64,000 nt of DNA, taken from contig QCBN01000001.1 in assembly GCA_003281585.1 (NCBI GenBank), positions 104,247-168,246 of the forward strand, read 5' to 3'. Every line of letters begins with the position of its first letter. Position 1 is the stretch's first letter. Source of the DNA: Prochlorococcus sp. AG-347-I15 (GTDB taxonomy: Bacteria; Cyanobacteriota; Cyanobacteriia; PCC-6307; Cyanobiaceae). Under the pieces are notes generated by a model that saw nothing but the letters and a program-made list of their open reading frames with translations, had not been told where the DNA came from and searched no databases. The position numbers and the translations under genes were made by a program. Positions 37,054-46,472 of the stretch are shown one piece after another.

Positions 37054-39120
37054 ATGATAGATACCAACAATCAAAAAAGTAGAGAATATAACATCGCCGA
37101 CAAAGAAGATATTAATAATAATTATTGGATAAACAGACTTCTTACTTGGTGGAGTGGGTTTAGTTTAAGGACAAAACTACTAGCAATAGCAACTTTAGTT
37201 GTAAGTCTCCTAATGACAGGAATAACATTTTTTGCACTAAACAGTATTCAAAGGGATGCAGGCATGAATGACACTAGATATGCTCGAGATCTTGGATTAT
37301 TATTATCGGGGAATGTCACGGAATTAGTTGCTAATAACCAAAAAAAAGAAATCTCAAATGTTGCTGAAAAGTTCTGGAGATCAAGCCGAAATCTTCGTTA
37401 CATATTTTTTACAGATGCTGAAGATATAGTTCAACTTGGAATTCCGATTAGTGCGACTCCTACAAATTCAGATAGCCAATTCCAGCTAACTAGAAGATTA
37501 AAACTACCATCGGAATTAAAGAAAAGGCCACAATTCCCATTAGTTAGGCAACACGTAACACCTCAAGGTCAAGTTACAGATGTTTTTGTCCCAATGCTAT
37601 GGAAAGGAAAATATCTCGGAACTTTAGCCTTGGGTGTTACGCCTAATAAAAAAGCATTAGCCAGCGCAGCACTTACTAGAGAGGTTACAATAGCTGTTTT
37701 TATTTCTATTTGGGTTTTAGTAATACTTGGAGCTGTATTCAATGCACTAACAATTACAAGACCCGTAAGAGAGTTAGTAAGAGGTGTTAGAGAAATTTCA
37801 AAAGGGAACTTCAAATCAAGAATTTCTTTACCTATGACAGGAGATTTGGGAGAACTTTTAAATGGATTTAACCGAATGGCCACTCAATTAGAAAATTATG
37901 ATGAGGCAAATATTGAAGAACTTAAGGCCGCTCAAATAAAACAGCAATCACTTATAGCTACTATGGCAGATGGTGCAATATTGTTGGATTCCCAGGGAAA
38001 GATTGTTCTTACTAACCCAACAGCAAAAAGATTATTTCGTTGGGAAGGAAGATTTCTAGAAGGAAAATTTTTTTTAAATGAGATCCCTGAAATTTTATCT
38101 AATGACTTACACACAAATATAGAATCTATATTAAACAGAGAAAAGGAGCAAGATGATTTAAGGTTTAGCCTTGGTGAACCGGCAAGAACTTTAAGGATTG
38201 TCCTACAATCAGTATTAGATACAAACAAAATTGAACTCAAAGGTATTGCAGTAACAATTCAAGATCTAACAAGAGAGGTGGAACTAAACGCAGCACAAAA
38301 CAGATTTATTAGTAATGTTTCGCATGAATTAAGGACACCACTTTTCAACATTAAAAGTTACGTAGAGACTTTACATGATTTAAAAGATCAGCTCTCTAAT
38401 GAAGAGCAACTCGAATTTCTGGGTATTGCAAATTCTGAGACTGATAGGCTAACAAGACTTGTGAATGATGTATTAGATTTATCAAGATTGGAATCAGGGA
38501 AAATAATTCAACTAGAGGAAATGGATATTAAACCCGCAATAGAGCAGACTCTCAGAAACTATAGACTTAATGCTATAGAAAAAAATGTTTCGATGGCACA
38601 TGATATAGAAGAAACTATCCCTCCAATTCTTGGTAATTTTGATTTACTTTTGCAAGTTTTTGATAATTTATTTGGAAATGGATTGAAATTCAGTCCTAAA
38701 AACAGCAACCTAATGATTAGAGCTTACACTTGGCCAGATTCTTGTCCTGCCCTCCCACCAAATAATAAATACGATTCAGCTCCTCAATGCGAGTTAGTTT
38801 CGCCACTACCAAAAGTAAGAATTGAGATTGCTGATACAGGATCAGGAATATCTCAAGCGGATCAAGAAAAGATATTCGACCGTTTTTATAGAGTAGAGAA
38901 TTCCGTTCATACTGAACAAGGAACTGGTTTAGGTTTATCTATAGTTAGAGGTATAATTGAAAAACATGGTGGAGAAATTCGAATGGCTAGTGAATTAGGA
39001 GTTGGAACCACTTTTTGGTTTGATCTACCATTATCACAATCTGATAAAGATGAATTATTTACTCAAACCATTAATAATGAAGATACTTTCTCGAGCTCTG
39101 AAATTCAAGAAATTATCTAA
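37054..39120 (+). CDS. nblS: Sensor histidine kinase, NblS/Hik33 type
   Basis: 688 residues. Membrane helix 1 at about 39-63 (LRTKLLAIATLVVSLLM), a periplasmic or lumenal sensor region to about 210, and helix 2 at about 214-240. Then HAMP (RPVRELVRGVREISKGNFKSRI) and PAS (about 300-400, GAILLDSQGKIVLTNPTA). The HisKA box is FISNVSHELRTPLFNIK, with N box FDNLFGNGLKF and ATP lid DTGSGIS/GTGLGLSIVRG. Architecture and length match NblS/DspA, the essential high-light and nutrient-stress kinase that controls hli genes. Name by architecture and by family conservation. It converges on kaiC with a 4-base overlap. Confidence 0.9.
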   Translation: MIDTNNQKSREYNIADKEDINNNYWINRLLTWWSGFSLRTKLLAIATLVVSLLMTGITFFALNSIQRDAGMNDTRYARDLGLLLSGNVTELVANNQKKEISNVAEKFWRSSRNLRYIFFTDAEDIVQLGIPISATPTNSDSQFQLTRRLKLPSELKKRPQFPLVRQHVTPQGQVTDVFVPMLWKGKYLGTLALGVTPNKKALASAALTREVTIAVFISIWVLVILGAVFNALTITRPVRELVRGVREISKGNFKSRISLPMTGDLGELLNGFNRMATQLENYDEANIEELKAAQIKQQSLIATMADGAILLDSQGKIVLTNPTAKRLFRWEGRFLEGKFFLNEIPEILSNDLHTNIESILNREKEQDDLRFSLGEPARTLRIVLQSVLDTNKIELKGIAVTIQDLTREVELNAAQNRFISNVSHELRTPLFNIKSYVETLHDLKDQLSNEEQLEFLGIANSETDRLTRLVNDVLDLSRLESGKIIQLEEMDIKPAIEQTLRNYRLNAIEKNVSMAHDIEETIPPILGNFDLLLQVFDNLFGNGLKFSPKNSNLMIRAYTWPDSCPALPPNNKYDSAPQCELVSPLPKVRIEIADTGSGISQADQEKIFDRFYRVENSVHTEQGTGLGLSIVRGIIEKHGGEIRMASELGVGTTFWFDLPLSQSDKDELFTQTINNEDTFSSSEIQEII

Positions 39121-40646
39121 TTGTTATCTACCCCTTTAAAAATATTTTGAACATTTTGATCAGGAATAACTCTATGCGGGGCACCACTAAATATCTGTTC
39201 AAAGTTAGAAAAGGAATCTTTTATTTCAGGACCATTATTAGTGATAATAAATTCTCTTATTCTTTTATCATGCCATGATCCCCTCATTTTAAAAACGTTT
39301 AAAGCTCTAGCCATCTCTCCTTTTATTTCGACATACTGGAGTAACAATATAGTATCTGTAATCGTTGAAATGTGAGAATCAGTAATTGAATGACTGCCCA
39401 TGAATTCTTCTGCAGTATTGGTAAAAAAGCCTGCTATTTCTTCTTGTTTGGTATAACCAGTGACTGCAATAACAAACTGTCTAAATGCATTCAAGCTTAC
39501 ACCTCGAGCTAATGCTGAGAGAGAATCAATTGCCATTCTTTTTGGTTTAAATTGGTTAATTTGCGTTTTTATGATTTGCAAGTGATCTTCCAAACCAGTT
39601 GATTCAGGATATGCGCAAATAATTTTTAATAACCCATCACTTTCCATCTTTTCAAAATCTATTCCCCAACTAGTAGCATTTCTAAGCAATTGAGCCCTAG
39701 ATTCCTCATACGCGAAAAGTATTGCTCTTTCATTATTGTTATAAGCGTCTTCTACAAATTTAGATACAAGCATTGTTTTACCTGTACCAGTAGCACCTGT
39801 GGCGAGGATAATAGAATCTTGAAAATAACCTCCTCCACACATTTCGTCAAGATCTTTAACTCCAGAACTTATCCTAATATTGGAAGATCTTTGTGTAAGT
39901 CTCATTGCTCCGAGGGCAAACACACTTATACCATCAGTACCCATAGTAAAGGGGTATTCCCCTTTCATGTGTACGGTACCTCTTAATTTCAAAACTTCTA
40001 AAGTTCTTCTTCTCTTCTCTGACTCTAGGACATTTCTTAATAAGACAACATTATCAGAAACAAACTCTTCTACTCCATATCTTGCTATAGGTCCATAATC
40101 ATCGACTCTTTCTGTAGTCATAACTGTTGTTACTCCTATTTCTTTCAATCTTGCTATTAATCTAAAAATTTCTCTTCTGACAACGTAAATAGCGTCATAT
40201 TGTTGGAAAACCGCAGTTATTGAATCTATTGCAACTCTTTTGGCCTTGTATTTTCTAATAGCGTAACTAATTCTCTCAATAAGACCAGACAAGTCAAAGT
40301 TACCTGCGACATCTTGACCATCAGGATCGGGTGAAGCATCTAGTATGAATAACTTGTTTTGATCAATTAATTCTTGCAAATCCCACCCGAAGCTAGCAGC
40401 ATTTCTTATTATGTCTAAAGGTGATTCTTCAAATGTAACGAATATCCCTGGCTCATCAAAATTACAAATCCCATGGTGTAAATATTGAAGCGAAAAAACT
40501 GTTTTACCAGTACCTGAAGTACCACTAACAAGTGTACTGCGTGATACAGGTAACCCGCCTCTACAAACATCATCGAAGCCTTCTATGCCTGTAGGTAATT
40601 TTTGTACTTGCATTTTATTTGATTTGCCTAATTTCTTATCTTTCAT
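39117..40646 (-). CDS. kaiC: Circadian clock protein KaiC
   Basis: 509 residues, a double RecA-like ATPase. CI Walker A GTSGTGKT at 42-49 with catalytic EE 73-74; CII Walker A GATGTGKT at 284-291 with EE 314-315. The phosphorylation sites are intact: T422, S427 and T428 in SITDSHIST, equivalent to T426, S431 and T432 of Synechococcus elongatus. The C-terminus after SGAPHRV is about six residues shorter than in the KaiA-dependent protein; that tail is where KaiA binds. Same strand as kaiB, 65 bases downstream of it. Confidence 0.98.
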   Translation of the reverse strand: MKDKKLGKSNKMQVQKLPTGIEGFDDVCRGGLPVSRSTLVSGTSGTGKTVFSLQYLHHGICNFDEPGIFVTFEESPLDIIRNAASFGWDLQELIDQNKLFILDASPDPDGQDVAGNFDLSGLIERISYAIRKYKAKRVAIDSITAVFQQYDAIYVVRREIFRLIARLKEIGVTTVMTTERVDDYGPIARYGVEEFVSDNVVLLRNVLESEKRRRTLEVLKLRGTVHMKGEYPFTMGTDGISVFALGAMRLTQRSSNIRISSGVKDLDEMCGGGYFQDSIILATGATGTGKTMLVSKFVEDAYNNNERAILFAYEESRAQLLRNATSWGIDFEKMESDGLLKIICAYPESTGLEDHLQIIKTQINQFKPKRMAIDSLSALARGVSLNAFRQFVIAVTGYTKQEEIAGFFTNTAEEFMGSHSITDSHISTITDTILLLQYVEIKGEMARALNVFKMRGSWHDKRIREFIITNNGPEIKDSFSNFEQIFSGAPHRVIPDQNVQNIFKGVDNN

Positions 40647-40711
40647 AGTGATTTGCTAAAAAAAATTAAATAAAATAAACATTAAAATTAATTCTAATTA
40701 TAAAAAGTTGT

Positions 40712-41035
40712 CTATTTATTATTATTCCCACTATATTCAGTTTCAGTTAATTCATCAAAAAGTAAATCTAAACCAATTAAAACTTTTTCTCTATCAGAAA
40801 GGTCGCCAATTATTTTTCTCACTGGTGGAGGTAAAATTTTAGATAAAGTTGGGGTAGCAAGAATTTTATCTTCTTCTGCAAGTTGTGGTTGCTTAAGTAC
40901 ATCTATAACCTTTAAGGCATAAACTCCTTTAAATTCATTTTCCAGAATTTCTCTTAGCGTGTTTAAGGCTCTCATTGAATTAGGAGTATTTCCCGCAACA
41001 TACAGTTTTAAAATATATGTTTTTCTTGCTGCCAT
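40712..41035 (-). CDS. kaiB: Circadian clock protein KaiB
   Basis: 107 residues with the KaiB core: [63 protein letters not shown], then an acidic tail. The fold-switching protein binds KaiC CI. The DNA upstream (41036-41179) holds no kaiA and leads straight to rplU on the other strand. Confidence 0.98.
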   Translation of the reverse strand: MAARKTYILKLYVAGNTPNSMRALNTLREILENEFKGVYALKVIDVLKQPQLAEEDKILATPTLSKILPPPVRKIIGDLSDREKVLIGLDLLFDELTETEYSGNNNK

Positions 41036-41134
41036 TATTTAGATACCTCAAATTGATATGTAAGATTTAAAACAACCCTTGACTTATTACACTACAAAAT
41101 AAGAAAATAAACAAACTATTATGATTGCTCATTT

Positions 41135-41161
41135 GGCTTAATCAAATTATAAATTTGAGCC
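41135..41161 (+). promoter_or_regulatory. Candidate structured leader of rplU
   Basis: TCAAATT (41142-41148) and AATTTGA (41152-41158) form a perfect 7-bp stem with a 3-base loop. It is extended by GGC 41135-41137 pairing with GCC 41159-41161 across a 4-base bulge. It ends 18 bases before the rplU ATG. Ribosomal protein L21 leaders are known in some bacteria; relation to those is untested. Confidence 0.4.
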
Positions 41162-41179
41162 TAATAGCGTCTTTAAGAT

Positions 41180-41620
41180 ATGACAAATTCTAAAAACTCC
41201 ACAAACAATTCTTCTAAAAGTAATGAATTGTATGCAATAGCAGAAACTTCAGGTCAACAATTTTGGTTCGAAGTTGATAGATACTATGACATAGACAGGT
41301 TAAATGCAAAAGAAAAAGATAGGATAACGCTAGAAAAAGTTTTACTTTTAAAGGATAAGGACTCAATAAGTGTTGGTAAACCTTACGTTAAAGATGCAAA
41401 AATTGAATTAGAAGTAGTTTCTCATAGAAGAGATAAGAAAATTCTTGTATACAAGATGCGTCCGAAAAAAAAGACAAGAAGAAAGATGGGTCACAGACAA
41501 GAACTTACAAGAGTTATGGTAAAATCTATAACAATTGGTAAAAGTACTCCCAAGTCTTCTGTAAAAAAAGAAACTGTTAAAAAAGAGACTAAACCAAAAT
41601 CAGAAAAATCTACAAATTAA
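41180..41620 (+). CDS. rplU: 50S ribosomal protein L21
   Basis: 146 residues. The L21 core runs from YAIAETSGQQFWFEVDRYYDID through VGKPYVKDAKIELEVVSH to KILVYKMRPKKKTRRKMGHRQELTRVMV. Both ends are extended against the roughly 103-residue bacterial norm: 16 Ser/Asn-rich residues at the N-terminus and a Lys-rich tail of about 28 residues (KKETVKKETKPKSEK). Ten bases before rpmA. Confidence 0.97.
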   Translation: MTNSKNSTNNSSKSNELYAIAETSGQQFWFEVDRYYDIDRLNAKEKDRITLEKVLLLKDKDSISVGKPYVKDAKIELEVVSHRRDKKILVYKMRPKKKTRRKMGHRQELTRVMVKSITIGKSTPKSSVKKETVKKETKPKSEKSTN

Positions 41621-41629
41621 ACACTTCTA

Positions 41630-41890
41630 ATGGCACATAAAAAAGGAACAGGTTCTACTAGAAACGGAAGAGATTCAAATTCCAAAAGATTGGGTGTTAA
41701 AGCTTATGGAGGAGAAAAAGTAACTGCTGGATCAATCTTAATTCGTCAAAGAGGTACCTCTTTCCTTCCCGGAAATAATGTTGGGAAAGGTAAAGATGAC
41801 ACCCTTTTTGCCCTCAAAGAAGGAACAGTAAGTTTTGAAAGCATTAAAAGAAATTTAAGAAATAGAAAAAGAGTTAATATAGTTATCTAA
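41630..41890 (+). CDS. rpmA: 50S ribosomal protein L27
   Basis: 86 residues with the invariant N-terminus [16 protein letters not shown] that reaches the peptidyl-transferase centre. [25 protein letters not shown] follows. Standard rplU-rpmA operon. The 3' end overlaps the convergent methyltransferase by 8 bases. Confidence 0.98.
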   Translation: MAHKKGTGSTRNGRDSNSKRLGVKAYGGEKVTAGSILIRQRGTSFLPGNNVGKGKDDTLFALKEGTVSFESIKRNLRNRKRVNIVI

Positions 41891-42620
41891 TTTTCTTATA
41901 AGCTCTTGTAGTTATAAGAATAGGATGAAATACTTCTAAAAAATTTGATTGAAGAGTCTCAAAAAATTTTTCAACAATTTGAATGTCGTCGATATGAAAC
42001 GGATATTCATTTTTTTCTCCTTTGAAAAAATACCAATTAAATAAAGCAATAGAATTAGGATCCATAAACTCATTGAAAATCTCAATTTGTGAAGCTGGAT
42101 CAGCAAGATGTTCCAAAACATCAAGGCATACGATCGTATTAAATTTAGATATTTGTGTATCTTGAATTGTCTTGCAAAAAGTAAGTTTTTTTTCGACTCC
42201 TAATTTCTTGGCCCTGTATTCAACAAAGTTTCTATTTGTCTCATTAATATCTACAAAAAAAACATGCTCAACTTTTGAGGACATAGCGTTAGCTAAGGCA
42301 TGCGTTCCAATACCTCCTCCAAAATCTAAAACCAGATCTCTAGAAAATCTCTGCTGAAGTTTTAAAGTATCAGCAATGTAGTCCTTGCTTGTGATATGCC
42401 AAGCAGCTAAATCAGCTACATGCCGATCCCCAACTATTTCAGTATAAAAATCCGAAACATCATTCAAAACATCCCCAGGATGTGAATTTGCCAAATTCAT
42501 CTTTGCATTTGAAAGGAATCCATCAAAATCACATTCTCTAATAGATAAGTATTCCATTAAATGTGATTTCAAATTAAAAGCATTGTTTAAAAACTCTTTT
42601 ACAATTATATTGTTCTTCAA
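41883..42620 (-). CDS. Class I SAM-dependent methyltransferase, substrate unknown
   Basis: 245 residues. The SAM-binding motif I is [17 protein letters not shown] (about 97-113), the acidic motif [10 protein letters not shown], and motif [17 protein letters not shown]. The N-terminal 90 residues are helical ([21 protein letters not shown]). The LDVLEHL pattern is common in small-molecule methyltransferases. No neighbour indicates a substrate: it lies between rpmA and truB, each on the opposite strand. Confidence 0.8.
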   Translation of the reverse strand: MKNNIIVKEFLNNAFNLKSHLMEYLSIRECDFDGFLSNAKMNLANSHPGDVLNDVSDFYTEIVGDRHVADLAAWHITSKDYIADTLKLQQRFSRDLVLDFGGGIGTHALANAMSSKVEHVFFVDINETNRNFVEYRAKKLGVEKKLTFCKTIQDTQISKFNTIVCLDVLEHLADPASQIEIFNEFMDPNSIALFNWYFFKGEKNEYPFHIDDIQIVEKFFETLQSNFLEVFHPILITTRAYKKIR

Positions 42621-42697
42621 TTTCTTACTCTAAAATTTCCGATAACAAAATCATAGGATGGTTATAAATCTTTCTCAAAGTATTCTTAATATTAAAA

Positions 42698-43621
42698 ATG
42701 GAAACTAAAGATGGATTCTTAGTAATTAATAAAGATAAAGGATGTACCTCACATGATTGTGTTAGACAAATAAGGAAGTTACTTAATACAAAAAAGGTCG
42801 GTCACACAGGAACTCTTGACCCAGAAGTTACAGGAATATTACCAATCGCGATAGGCAGTGCAACAAGATTTATTCAATATCTCCCTCAGGGTAAAACTTA
42901 CATAGGACAAATTAAATTAGGGATAAGAACTAACACTGATGATATTCACGGAGAAATAATTAATCAAAAAAGTTGGCCTAAAATCAGTGATGAAAAATTA
43001 GATCAATACTTAAATAGATTTAGAGGAATTATTAAACAAATTCCGCCGAAAGTATCCAGTGTGCACGTTAATGGTGAGAGAGCTTATAAGAAATCCTTCA
43101 GAAATGAAGTTTTTGAATTACCACCAAGAGAAATAAAAATAGACGAACTTACTTTAATGAAATGGGACCAAATAAACGGAATCATAGAAATTAAAATCAA
43201 ATGTTCAGCTGGCACATACATAAGAGCAATTGCAAGAGATTTAGGAGAAATTCTTAATTCCGAAGGTTGCCTTCTACAACTAAAAAGAATTTCAGCTTGT
43301 GGCTTTGATGAACAAAACTCGGTAAAAATATCTGATTTTGAAAAAGGGAAAATGGGGGTAAACTCGAAAAATTTTATTATTCCAATAATTTCTGCTCTTC
43401 ACCACATTGCAACATTTGTCTTAAATAATGAAGAAGAAATCAATTTTTGGCAAACGGGAAGAGCTATCAGAGTTGATTTTAATTACCTTTTTAAAAGTAG
43501 TAACTTTGATTACAAAAAACCCATAAAAGTTATAGATGAAAAACAAACACTACTCGGGATAGGCTTCTTAAATAAAGATCAATCTTTTATAAATCCAAAA
43601 TTAGTCCTTAATGCTAAATAA
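42698..43621 (+). CDS. truB: tRNA pseudouridine-55 synthase TruB
   Basis: 307 residues. [17 protein letters not shown], the catalytic [19 protein letters not shown] with the nucleophile Asp, and [13 protein letters not shown] are the TruB motifs. It modifies U55 in the T arm of tRNAs. The C-terminal region after residue 225 is diverged. It ends three bases before the convergent SpoIID-like gene. Confidence 0.96.
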   Translation: METKDGFLVINKDKGCTSHDCVRQIRKLLNTKKVGHTGTLDPEVTGILPIAIGSATRFIQYLPQGKTYIGQIKLGIRTNTDDIHGEIINQKSWPKISDEKLDQYLNRFRGIIKQIPPKVSSVHVNGERAYKKSFRNEVFELPPREIKIDELTLMKWDQINGIIEIKIKCSAGTYIRAIARDLGEILNSEGCLLQLKRISACGFDEQNSVKISDFEKGKMGVNSKNFIIPIISALHHIATFVLNNEEEINFWQTGRAIRVDFNYLFKSSNFDYKKPIKVIDEKQTLLGIGFLNKDQSFINPKLVLNAK

Positions 43622-43624
43622 CTT

Positions 43625-44800
43625 CTATAGGTATTCTTTTCTAAAAGGTTGAATCTGTACACCCCTATAAAAATACTTTAATATTCTTTCAGCTTTTTGG
43701 CCTCTAGATGCCAGATATTTAGCACCCCATTGACTCATTCCTACTCCATGACCTGATCCCTGTCCAAAAACTAACAACCCTTTTCTTGCAGGAAATTTAT
43801 TACTTAATTTTTCCTCAAAAAATTTAAATCTAACAAAATTACTGTTGAGGCCTAATCTTTTTCTTAAAAATACTCCAGACATTTGATCAGAACCATGAGT
43901 CCCAATAAGTTTTACATTTTTTACCCTCCCCGTGCTTGTAATATCAAGAATTTCTATATTTCTTAAACCTCCAATCTTTGGAAATAAATTTGCCAATTCA
44001 TTACTCGAAAATTTTTTTTGCCATTTAAATTTTGGATTATTTTTATCAAAATCTTTCACACTTGATAAATATGGATATTTATTCTTCCATACATCTTGAC
44101 TATTTTCCGTCATTCCACCTGAGCTGCTATGGAACAAAGCATTAATTAATTTATTTTTATACGTCAAAACCAAAGATCTTGTATTTTTAACGGCTCTGAT
44201 AGTTTTATAAGTTCTTGATTCCAAACCATTATAGACCTGATTGTTCTGGGTTGAATCTATATCAAATAAATTATTTCCCTTTTGCTTTAAAGCATAAGTT
44301 CTGGAGGCAATTGCTTGTGCTTTTAATGCTTCGATAGGCCATTTCGTTGGCATCTCTGAACCCACTACACTACTTAAGTATTTTTCTATTCCTAAAACAT
44401 TAACCACCAATATTTCAGAATCAAGGACAAAAAGATTAAGCTTACCAGAAAATCTCTTTTTACCTACCCAAATACCTCTTCCATCAGAGGATCTAACTTG
44501 AAATTTTTGATTACTTTTTAAGTTATATTTTTTTTGTTTATTTTTATCGAAATATAAAATTTTTCTATTTTTCTCATTTTTTAACGTTAAGCCTTTTATT
44601 TTTTTACTTGAAAAAAGTTTCCCCTCTATAGTTAAAGGAATTGATCTGTCTGATCTAATCCTTAAATTGTTATTTTTTGATATTAAAACTCTTATTATTG
44701 GCTCTCTGGATGCAAAAACACTTTCACTTTGAAAAACACAAATAAATAAAATGCTAATCAGGCAACATTTACTATAATTATTTTTAAATTTAAGTATCAC
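43625..44800 (-). CDS. SpoIID/LytB-domain exported protein
   Basis: 391 residues with a signal peptide or anchor (about 10-30, CCLISILFICVFQSESVFA). The SpoIID domain has YLSSVVGSEMPTKWPIEALKAQAIASRTYALKQ, HSSSGGMTEN and the C-terminal GSGHGVGMSQWGAKYLASRG. SpoIID is a lytic transglycosylase in sporulation; in cyanobacteria the domain is common and presumably acts on peptidoglycan (amidase enhancer or transglycosylase). The conserved Glu in GSEMP corresponds to the catalytic residue of SpoIID. Confidence 0.88.
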   Translation of the reverse strand: MILKFKNNYSKCCLISILFICVFQSESVFASREPIIRVLISKNNNLRIRSDRSIPLTIEGKLFSSKKIKGLTLKNEKNRKILYFDKNKQKKYNLKSNQKFQVRSSDGRGIWVGKKRFSGKLNLFVLDSEILVVNVLGIEKYLSSVVGSEMPTKWPIEALKAQAIASRTYALKQKGNNLFDIDSTQNNQVYNGLESRTYKTIRAVKNTRSLVLTYKNKLINALFHSSSGGMTENSQDVWKNKYPYLSSVKDFDKNNPKFKWQKKFSSNELANLFPKIGGLRNIEILDITSTGRVKNVKLIGTHGSDQMSGVFLRKRLGLNSNFVRFKFFEEKLSNKFPARKGLLVFGQGSGHGVGMSQWGAKYLASRGQKAERILKYFYRGVQIQPFRKEYL

Positions 44801-44889
44801 TTTGTTTAAAAAACAAATGCTTAATTTGCCTAAGTTTGACTAAAAGTCTAGATTTAATCCAGATATAAAAATAAAAATATCATAAATAA

Positions 44890-45828
44890 GTGAATATCAC
44901 CTTCTTAGGAACAAGCTCAGGAGTACCAACCCTAACGAGAAATGTTTCTTCATTAGCACTTAAATTATCACAGTCATCAGAAGTTTGGCTTTTTGATTGT
45001 GGAGAGGGAACGCAACATCAAATAATGAAAAGTAATATTAAATCTTCACAAATCAAGAAAATATTTATTTCACATATGCATGGAGATCATATTTATGGTT
45101 TGCCTGGACTTTTAGCTACCTTAGGTTTATCAGGAAATAGTAAAGGTATTGAAATTTATGGTCCTTCAGAGTTGAGAAGTTTTATAAATTCTGCACTTAA
45201 AAGTAGTTTTTGCAAATTGTCTTTCCCATTGCATTTTGTGGCAGTTGAAAATTTTGCATCAGAAAATAAAATTCTATTTGAAGACAACAAAATAAAAGTA
45301 AATTGCGCCTGCCTTAAACATAAAATACCTGCTTATGGTTATCGAGTTAGTGAAAAAGATAAGCCAGGTATATTTGATATCAAAAAAGCAGAGTCTCTAA
45401 AAATAGCACCTGGACCAATTTATTCAGAACTACAACAAGGTAAAAAAGTCACGTTAGCGGATGGGAGGATATTTGATGGGAAAGAATTCTGTGGACCTCC
45501 TAGAGAGGGGGAAAGTTTTGTTTATTGCACAGATACGGTCTTTAGTGAATCAGCTGTTTCACTATCAAAAAATGCCGATTTACTCGTACATGAATCGACT
45601 TTTTCAGAGGATGATGAAAGCATGGCCTACGAAAAATTACATTCCACAACAATAATGGCTGCTAAAACAGCATTATTATCTAATACAAAAAAATTAATTA
45701 TTACTCATTTAAGTCCTAGATACACCAATAAAAATGCAATTACTCCAAGTGATTTGCTTAAAGAGGCTCAAAAAGTTTTTCCAAATACTCAGCTCGCAAA
45801 AGATTTTCTAACAGCAGAAATAAAATAA
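44890..45828 (+). CDS. rnz: Ribonuclease Z
   Basis: 312 residues, metallo-beta-lactamase fold, short-form RNase Z. ITFLGTSSGVPTLTRNVSS at the N-terminus, zinc motif SHMHGDH at H62/H64/D66/H67, GYRV, the TDT strand YCTDTVFSE, and LVHESTFSEDD and IITHLSPRY supplying the remaining ligands. It cuts tRNA precursors 3' of the discriminator; needed here because the tRNAs seen do not encode CCA. The start is GTG 44890. Confidence 0.96.
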   Translation: MNITFLGTSSGVPTLTRNVSSLALKLSQSSEVWLFDCGEGTQHQIMKSNIKSSQIKKIFISHMHGDHIYGLPGLLATLGLSGNSKGIEIYGPSELRSFINSALKSSFCKLSFPLHFVAVENFASENKILFEDNKIKVNCACLKHKIPAYGYRVSEKDKPGIFDIKKAESLKIAPGPIYSELQQGKKVTLADGRIFDGKEFCGPPREGESFVYCTDTVFSESAVSLSKNADLLVHESTFSEDDESMAYEKLHSTTIMAAKTALLSNTKKLIITHLSPRYTNKNAITPSDLLKEAQKVFPNTQLAKDFLTAEIK

Positions 45829-45860
45829 ACTGCAACAGTTCGTTAGAAGAAGGGTCGCAA

Positions 45861-46463
45861 ATGACCAACCCATGGAATAATAGTCATAGGTTTTCTATAT
45901 TGATGTTGATCGAAATGGTTTCTATTTTTTCATCACTACACAAGTCTTGTAAAAGACTAATTATTTTTCTTCCATTAATTATTGGTTTACTTATTAATCC
46001 AATCTCTGCAAACGCACTCTATCCCAGTGATCCTTCATCAGTTGATGTACTAAAAGATGATCTTCACGGTGCCGACCTTCATAATACTGAATATGTTAAA
46101 TATGATTTATCTAATCAAGATTTAGGAGAAGCTAATCTTCAAGGGGCATATATGAGCGTAACAACTGCAAAAAACTCTAGTTTTAAAGGAGCCAATATGA
46201 CCGACCTCATTGCATATGCAACACGCTTTGATAATGCTGATTTTACAGATGCAAATCTTACCAATGGTGAGCTAATGAAAAGTGTTTTTGATGGAGCAAT
46301 TATTGATGGAGCAGACTTTACTGATGCAAATCTTGATCTTTCTCAGAGAAAATCATTATGTGAAAGAGCTAGTGGAACTAACTCACAAACTGGAGTTAAT
46401 ACGATTGATAGTCTTGAATGTACCGGCTTAAAAGGTTATATGCCTCCAAAGCCAAAAGCATAA
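45861..46463 (+). CDS. Exported pentapeptide-repeat protein
   Basis: 200 residues. A hydrophobic segment after KSCKRLIIFLPLIIGLLINPISANA (residues about 30-54) looks like a signal peptide preceded by a long N-terminal lead. A purine-rich AAGG about 8 bases before ATG 45861 favours this start, but a start at Met15 or later is possible. About ten A(D/N)LxX pentapeptides follow (for example ADLHN, ANLQG, ANMTD, ADFTD, ANLTN), then a tail with two Cys. Cyanobacteria have lumenal proteins of this type; function unknown. Confidence 0.88.
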   Translation: MTNPWNNSHRFSILMLIEMVSIFSSLHKSCKRLIIFLPLIIGLLINPISANALYPSDPSSVDVLKDDLHGADLHNTEYVKYDLSNQDLGEANLQGAYMSVTTAKNSSFKGANMTDLIAYATRFDNADFTDANLTNGELMKSVFDGAIIDGADFTDANLDLSQRKSLCERASGTNSQTGVNTIDSLECTGLKGYMPPKPKA

Positions 46464-46472
46464 TATATAAAG

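Noticed and set aside
39690..39986. 98-codon plus-strand frame opposite kaiC
   Set aside because: Fully antisense to a strongly conserved gene; Cys/Thr/Ser-rich shadow translation without any domain.
41036..41179. Possible kaiA remnant between kaiB and rplU
   Set aside because: No frame or recognisable KaiA peptide on either strand; only a leader-like hairpin is visible.
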